From Torymus aiolomorphi (taxonomy: Eukaryota > Arthropoda > Insecta > Hymenoptera > Torymidae), in NCBI GenBank assembly GCA_036365515.1, contig CM070873.1:86139948-86203947 (forward strand): a DNA stretch of 64,000 bases, written 5' to 3'. Made by a program: the position numbers and the translations under genes. Positions 14,756 through 22,893 of this stretch are shown here, piece after piece (position 1 is the first letter of the stretch; the number at the start of each line of letters is the position of its first letter). The notes under the pieces are model-generated. The model worked only from the letters and a program-made list of their open reading frames with translations. It made no database searches and was not told where the DNA came from.

Positions 14756-17700
14756 TTGATATGGGGTTGGTAGTCCATCTGAATCAACAGGCAACCAGCA
14801 CCTTTTAACATGCTCGCTTTCGGAAACAATACTTATAATAATGCAAAACTTTAGTGCCAAACCTTTCGCATTTGGAGAAAAGGTGTCACTCCTATGACAC
14901 ATTTTGCGAAAGTATCACTCCTATTTTATAGTTTAGAAAAAAGTGTTACTCCTACTATGAAAAAGTGTCACTTCTCCAATGGAAAAATGTCACTTCTATG
15001 GCACATTCTATGAAAAAGTATTACTCTCCCTATGAAAAGGTGTCACCCCTATGATGCATTCTATTAAAAAGTGTCACTTCTCCTATGAAAAAGTGTTACT
15101 CCTATGAAAAAGTGTCACTCCTCCTATGGAAAAGTGTCACTCCTATGACACATTTTGCGAAAAGCACTACTCCTTCTATGAAAAATTGTCACTCCTATGA
15201 CGCATTCTACGAAAAAGTGTCACTCCTCCTATGAAAAAGTGTTACTCCTCCTATGAAAAAGTGTCATTCCTCCTATGGAAAAGTGTCACTCCTATGACAC
15301 ATTTTAGGAAAAGCGCTACTCCTTCTATGAAAAATTGTCACTCCTATGACGCATTCTACGAAAAAGTGTCACTCCTATGAAAAAGTGTTTCTCCTCCTAT
15401 GAAAAAGTGTCACTCCTCCTATGAAAAAGTATCACTCCTATGACACATTTTGCGAAAAGCGCTACTCCTTCTATGAAAAAGTGTTACTACTATGATGCCT
15501 CCTATGAAAAAGTGTCACTCCTCCTACGAAAAAGAGTCACTCCGATGACACATTTTAGAAAAAAGTGTTACTCTATCTATGAAAAAGTGTCACTCCTCCA
15601 ATGGAAAAGTGTCACTTCTATGACACATTCTATGAAAAAGTGTTACTCCTATGACACATTTTAGGAAAAAGTGTTACTCCTATGATGCATTCTATGAAAA
15701 AGTGTCACTCCTCCTATGAAAAAGTGTCACTCCTCCTATGGAAAAATGTCACTCCTATGACACATTCTACGAAAAAGTGTTACTCCTTCTATGAAAAAGT
15801 GTCACTCCTATGAAACATTCTATGAAAACGTGTCACTCCTATGACACATTCTTTGAAACAGTGTTACTCCTCCTAAGTTGTTACTCCTTCTATGAAAAAG
15901 TGTCACTCCTCCTATGGAAAAGTGTCACTCCTATAACACATTCTACGAAAAAGTGTCACTCCTATGACACATTTTAGGAAAAAGTGTTACTCCTATGACA
16001 CATTTTAGGAAAAAGTGTTACTCTTCCTATGAGAAAGTGTTACTCCTCCTTTGAAAAGTTGTCACTCCTCCTATGAAAAAGTGTCACTCCTATGACACCT
16101 TTTGCAAAAAGTGCTACTCCTCCTATGAAAAAGTATCACTCCTATCACGCATTCTATGAAAACGTGTCACTCCTATGACACATTCTTTGAAAAAGTGTTA
16201 CTCCTCCTTTGAAAAGTTGTCACTCTCCCTATGAAAAAGTGTCACTCCCCCTACGAAAAAGTGTCACTCCTATGACACATTTTAGGAAAAAGTGTCACTC
16301 CTATGACATATCCTACGAAAACGTGTCACTCCTATGTAGGGTAGACTTGGGTTATCGACTTTTGACAAGGAAGACTGCTCTGCTGGTTGGGTTGTCGACT
16401 GTTGGACCACCCTGCCGACAGCGCTCTATCGGCTGGGTTAATGGCCTACGCAGTATTCCGCTGTGTTGATAAGCTTATCAACACAGCGGAATACTCCTAT
16501 GACACATTCTTTGAAAAAGTGCTACTCCTCCTATGAAAAAGTGTCACTCCCCCTACGAAAAAGTGTCACTCCTATGACACATTTTAGGAAAAAGTGTCAC
16601 TCCTATGACACATCCTACGAAAAAGTGTCACTCCTATGTAGGGTAGACTTGGGTTATCGACTTTTGACAAGGTAGACTGCTCTGCTGGTTGGGTTATCGA
16701 CTGTTGTACCACCCTGCCGAAAGCGCTCTATCGGCTGGGTTAATGGCCTACGCAGAGTGACACTTTTCCATAGGAGGAGTGACACTTTTTCATAGAAGGA
16801 GTAACACTTTTTCATAGGTATACTAAGGTATAGGCCGCCACTTTTTCAGAGGAGGAGTGACACTTTTTCGTAGAATGCGTCATAGGAGTGACACTTTTTC
16901 ATAGAAGGAGTAGCGCTTTTCGCAAAATGTGTCATAGGAGTGATACTTTTTCATAGGAGGAGTGACACCTTTTCAAAGGAGGAGTAACACTTTTTCCTAA
17001 AATGTGTCATAGTAGTGACACTTTTTCGTAGGAGGAGTAACACTTTTCCATAGGAGGAGTGACACTTTTTCATAGGAGGAGTAACACTTTTCTATAGAAT
17101 GCGTCATAGGACTGACACCTTTTCATAGGGAGTATAGCGCGTTTTCATAGGAGATGTAACACTTTTCCATAGGAGGAGTGACACTTTCTCATAGGAGGAG
17201 TAACACTTTTTCATAGGAGGAGTGACACTTTTTCATAGAATGCGTCATAGGAGTAACACTTTTTCCTAAAATGTGTCATAGGAGTAACACTTTTTCATAG
17301 AATGTGTCATAGAAGTGACACTTTTCCATTGGAGGAGTGACACTTTTTCATAGATAGAGTAACACTTTTTTCTAAAATGTGTCATCGGAGTGACACTTTT
17401 TCGTAGGAGGAGTGACACTTTTTCATAGGAGGCATCATAGTAGTAACAATTTTTCATAGAAGGAGTAGCGCTTTTCGCAAAATGTGTCATAGGAGTGACA
17501 CTTTTCCATAGGAGGAGTGACACTTTTTCATAGGAGTAACACTTTTTCATAGGAGAAGTGACACTTTTTAATAGAATGCATCATAGGGGTGACACCTTTT
17601 CATAGGGAGAGTAATACTTTTTCATAGAATGTGCCATAGAAGTGACACTTTTCCATTGGAGAACTGACACTTTTTCATAGAAGGAGTAACACTTTTTTCT

Positions 17701-20700
17701 AAAATATAAAATAGGAGTGATACTTTCGCAAAATGTGTCATAGGAGTGACACCTTTTCTCCAAATGCGAAAGGTTTGGCACTAAAGTTTTGCATTATTAT
17801 AAGTATTGTTTCCGAAAGCGAGCATGTTAAAAGGTGCTGGTTGCCTGTTGATTCAGATGGACTACCAACCCCATATCAAACCAGTAGCAATATATATATA
17901 TATATATATTGTAAAACAAATGAAATTATCATTAGTCAGAGTTCAGCTGAAGTGTTGATACATATACACCTCAGATTTTGTGTTATGTGTGCCGCGAATG
18001 GATTTGACTATAAATAATAGCTGCAGCTTTAATATATGTTTAGTTCGAACTGAACTCTGAAAGCATAAACATGGCATATCCTCAGCGAGAAGCGGATAAT
18101 CTTCGTATATTCAAAGATGCTATCAAGCAAAAATCTATGTCTTTGAAGAACATCATCGACAATTCTCTCGATAATGTGAGAAATGATGTCTCTTATTTAA
18201 AGATGACGGCAGATTTAGATAGTATTGATAGTGTTTCATATACCAGTGCCGTTGACGCTGATAAGAAAATGGTTTCACTTGTCAAGAAATACTTATCCAA
18301 GCTCAAACGTAATTCAAAGAGGTATCTTGATAATGTATACGGTGTTTACAAAAAAGCAAATATTCTTATGATTGGTAATTCGCCTATAGAGTTTGAAGGT
18401 AATATCGTGAAAGTATGCGGTGCAACTTTCCAACTGACTGAGGGCTTATTACAGTTGCTGTTTAAAAAAAATCCTGATGGAAATCGCATTAATTCAGCTG
18501 ATTTGGAAAATTATAGAATGATCATAGTAAGTTCATGTGCTCATAAAAAGCTGCACTGCGCAAATGAGTCGATTCGGAAACTAAAAAGTAAAAAATTTTA
18601 TAATTTTATTTCACCAATGTTCGAACAATCGTCAAGAGTATTTCCAGGATCGAAAGGTGCCCTTTCTGAAGTTAAAAATGCTAGTAATGTAATGGGAGAG
18701 AAATATAAGACTACCGAGCGAAATGAATCTGCAGTGGTAGCCAAATTGAAGGTCAATCCTCTAAATCTCACAACTGTCAATCAAGAAAATTCTCAAATTG
18801 ACTCTCATTCTCTAGTGGAAACTGCCAATAACGTGAATAATTATTACAAAGCTTATCATTCTAATAAAGATGCATCTGATTTCTCAACCAATAAAAATTC
18901 ATCGAGAAAACTTTGGAAAGAAAAACATGACAAATGTAAAATAAAAAATAAGGACTTGATTAATTGGAAATGTAAATGGAAAAAAAGACTGTGGCCTAGT
19001 GATGATGAGGAGGAGGAGGAAGAAGTTGTTTCATCATTGCAAGGCAATATTGCAACTGCATATGAACTCAATGTCTGGGATGACCCTAACAAATTAGTTG
19101 ACCGTCTTCGAGTACTCATTGTTGAGCAAAATATGGTAAATAACTCTGCAGAAATCTATTTTGTTATTAATGAACTTCGTGAGGCAAGGCTCATATATTA
19201 AATGGTAAGGGAATGTTGATTGATTGGGAGGTAATTATATGTGGTTGTACCTCACAGGTGGAAGCGATCGTTGGGGCTCTCACCATTTAAAAAATACAAA
19301 TTTTTTTTAGGTTAGCATACATAGATGTCTGGAAAAGCCAGCGTAGTAGTTGCTCAGCTGACCGCTAGGTTGCTTTAATATGAAAGTACTCTCGCAAGTG
19401 GTTAGGCGAGGCTTCGATTATATCAGCCTGCTGAGGTTTTCATCACATAATAATGGATTAAACTTTCCAATAATCAATCATCAGGTCACAACCTGCGGAA
19501 AGCCTTCTGATTGGTTGAAGTAGCATACAGCGCGATCATACATAATGGAGTACGTCGTAGACATGCAGGGCTTCAAGCAACCAGTGAACGATTTCATTCT
19601 CAAGGAACTCGCCATACTTCCTCTAGACGACAAATCAGAACCTCTGGTGCTCATGTTTCGAGAGCCGTATCCATGGCGTCGACTCACGGACAAGTACCGA
19701 CGCGAGATACATGGTTGGAGCATTGCTATCACGGTCTTGCCTGGAAATCTGGAGACATTCTCTACACTGACGTGGAGAAAATCATTCGAGATAGTCTGTA
19801 TGATGTAACGAAGGTATTTGTCCATGGTGAAGTCAGGAGAGAGTGGTTAAGACGCTTCAAAGTCCACGCTATCGACGTCATCGAGTACGGTTATCCAGGC
19901 TTTGACGAACCTAACAAGGCGGTGACTGTTTGCAGCAATCACAATGGAGCATACAAAGCTGCGTGTGTACTTCACAACGTCAAGCTGATGAAAAATTTTT
20001 ACTTCAAATACATACATATAGATTATGAATAAACTCTATTAATAAATGATGGATAGGTAATGTACCTCACAGGTGAGAGCGATAGTTGGGGCTCTCATCA
20101 CTCCCCAAAAAAATTTACCGTTCGATGCTCCACGAATTCCCGCCGGAATGGTGAAAATTTTGTCCAGCTTCTTAAATTTCCCGCCATTTTGTATTTCCCA
20201 CTCTGTCGCTAAATTAGATTTCTACCTTATCAATCGTTGGTAATGATAGCATGGTGGAGAGAGCGCTCGCGCGCAGTGGTGGAGAGTACTAGTATGTATA
20301 GTATATGTAGTACATATAGTATATGCAGTATACATAGTATATGCAGTATACATAGTATATGTAGTATACATAGTATATTCAGCATACATAGTATATGTAG
20401 TTCACATAGTATATGCAGTATACATAGTATATGTAGTATATACAGCATATACAGTATACGTAGTTCACATAGTATATAATGCATTCATTGTATGTAAAAG
20501 TTAATGTATTACAATTACCGATGGAGATAATCAGCTCTGTCAGTAAGGTAGAAATACCGTAGGGCTCGTATGTAATATAGTGAGCTGAAACGTGAAGAAA
20601 CTTGTCTAAATTTCGTACCTCCCCTTTTATATTTCGGATCGTGGTGCTCGACCAATCAGAGAGCTCCATGCCATTTTTCCAAGAATTCTATTGGATGTTT

Positions 20701-22851
20701 GAAATTGCGTCAGCCAATCAGAGAGCTCCGTGCAGGTCTCAACCTGTTGAAAACATTTTTCCAAGAATTCTATGCGGGTTTGAACTTGCGTCAGCCAATC
20801 AGAGAGCTCTGTGCAGGTCTCAAACTGTCGAAACCGTTTTTCCAAGAATTCTATGCAGGTCAGCCAATCAGCGAGCTCCATGGGGGCGGGGCTTGGTAGG
20901 GAGCGCGGTGATGGGGGTAGAGCACTCTGTACAGAGCGCTCGCTGCAGAGCGGTGGGGGAAGGACCGCTAGGGTATATAAGCGGCGTATCGAGTCGAGGA
21001 GCTCATTCGTCATGGAGTACGTGGTCGACGTGCAGGGCTTCGAAGCCGCTGACAACGAGTTCGTCTTCAAGGAGGTGGCCATCGCTGTTCTAGAGGATGA
21101 TGCTACACCGTGGGTGTACAGCTTCAAATCTCCGCACCGTTGGGACGATCTACCGAGTGAGTGCAAGAGCACGAATCGCTGGCTGGAGTTGAACTATCAT
21201 GGCATGCCCTGGAGCTCTGGCGAAATCCCGTACACGAAGCTGGTGGAGAGTGTACAGTATGGTTTGATAGACGCGAAGAAGGTGTACGTGAAGGGGATGG
21301 AGAAGAAGAGGTAGTTGCAGGATATATTGTTAAATACGTAAGTATACTTACCTCATATATAATCTTTGTTTACTTTATCAAACGTAATTTTGTAGAACTA
21401 TATGCAACGTCGAGGAGATGGTCTGTCCTTCGCTGCAGACGCTAAACCGAGAGGAGCCATATATACAGTGTACATATCATACCTTGGAATATGGCAACTG
21501 CGCCGTTCAGAACGTATTCGCATTGAAAAAGTGGATACTTGACAGCAGCAGCAGCAGACCAGAGTCATCGATTGGCAGCTTCTACGTGAGCGCCGACGAC
21601 AACGCCGTGGATGAAGTGGATTTAAGTCAATGTAAACCTCTACACGTAATGTTAAGTGGAATGTATAATTAATAAATGTAATAATGGAGAGGTAATTGTA
21701 TGTGGTTGTACCTCACAGGTGGGAGCGATGGTTGGGGCTTCCACTATTTAAAAAAATAAAAAATTGTTACTCTATAAATTTTGAATTCCCGCCCATATCT
21801 CTGTCGGATAGATGGAAACGGCGAAACGGACAAAATTTTAGGACTTGTAATATGACTTTATTGGTCGATAATGGATTAATAAATTCATATCTACGTTAAT
21901 TTTTAAACTTTCGCGTGCGCTTGCACTCTCTGATGGTCTGCTATGAAGAGAGAGTGGAGTTTCTTGGAAATTCGTCTGCTTAAAAAAATGTGCACTCCTG
22001 ATAGTGAAAACCCATATAATGTAATGCAAGTTTGGGTATATATGGAGCAGAGGACCAAAAAAATTATCATTCGTCACTCAGTCAAGCAAGATGCCACCTT
22101 TAGAAGTGATTCCCTGCCAGACCTGGTTCGCAGCCGCCGAGGAGGAGATGGAGGTTGAGGAGGAGAGCGAGGATGAACTGCTTCCAGATGGTTATTGGAG
22201 CGAGCAGTTCATCCTCTCTCTCTTCCTCAATTCCCATCCCGAGGATGACGGTATGGTTGCGATCCTGGTCGAAGAGCCTGGAGGATGCTTCGGGTATACT
22301 TTACACCCGCAGATCATCGACTTGACTGAGGACGAGTAAAAAGGGAAAAAATGGGGGAGCCATAGTTTAATGGACTGCTCCACAGGTGGGGGCGGCGGTT
22401 GGGGCCCCCACCACTAAAAAAATGAAAAAAATGAAAAAAGTGAAAAAAGTAAAAAAGTGAAAAAGTAAAAAAATAATAATAATTAATTAATAATTAATTA
22501 ATAATTAATTAATAATAATTATTTAGCAAAATACCACCCGCCCTCACGTGAGTGTAGGTGGTTGTTGGAGCATAGCCTGACTTATAGCCGGCACCGCGTC
22601 GACTCAGCAGTAGGCAGCGCGACGCCTGCCGCTTGCCGCCTAGTGGAGCGCGCGGAACTACACTCCCAGCACGGGGAAGTCCCGACAGTGCGACGGTTGC
22701 CGCTCGCCGCCTAGTGGAGCGCGCGGAACTCTCGGCGGCGCGAAATTCAAATTGAGCAGCATGGGAATTCGGATATAGTATACATAGTTATATAGCATAT
22801 AGAGTATAGTATAGTATAGTATAGTATAGTATAGTATATATATGTAGTATA

Positions 22852-22893
<42 letters not shown>

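Noticed and set aside
14880..17760. CRISPR-like array
   Set aside because: Units are adjacent and diverged with no unique spacers, and the genome is eukaryotic.
19228..19284. H/ACA snoRNA interpretation of the two-hairpin module
   Set aside because: The ACA lies between the hairpins, not after the second, there is no H box, and stems are far too short.
20677..20848. Heat-shock elements at the TTCCAAGAATTC sites
   Set aside because: The spacing of TTC and GAA does not fit alternating nGAAn units; TTCNNNGAA fits better.
20627..21172. 181-aa frame on the minus strand (mirror 11463-12008)
   Set aside because: It is antisense to gene C and its promoter repeats, and its repetition comes from the 80-bp upstream units.
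21943..22158. 71-aa frame overlapping gene D
   Set aside because: It contains the gene D TATA box, lies in another frame, and has no family resemblance.
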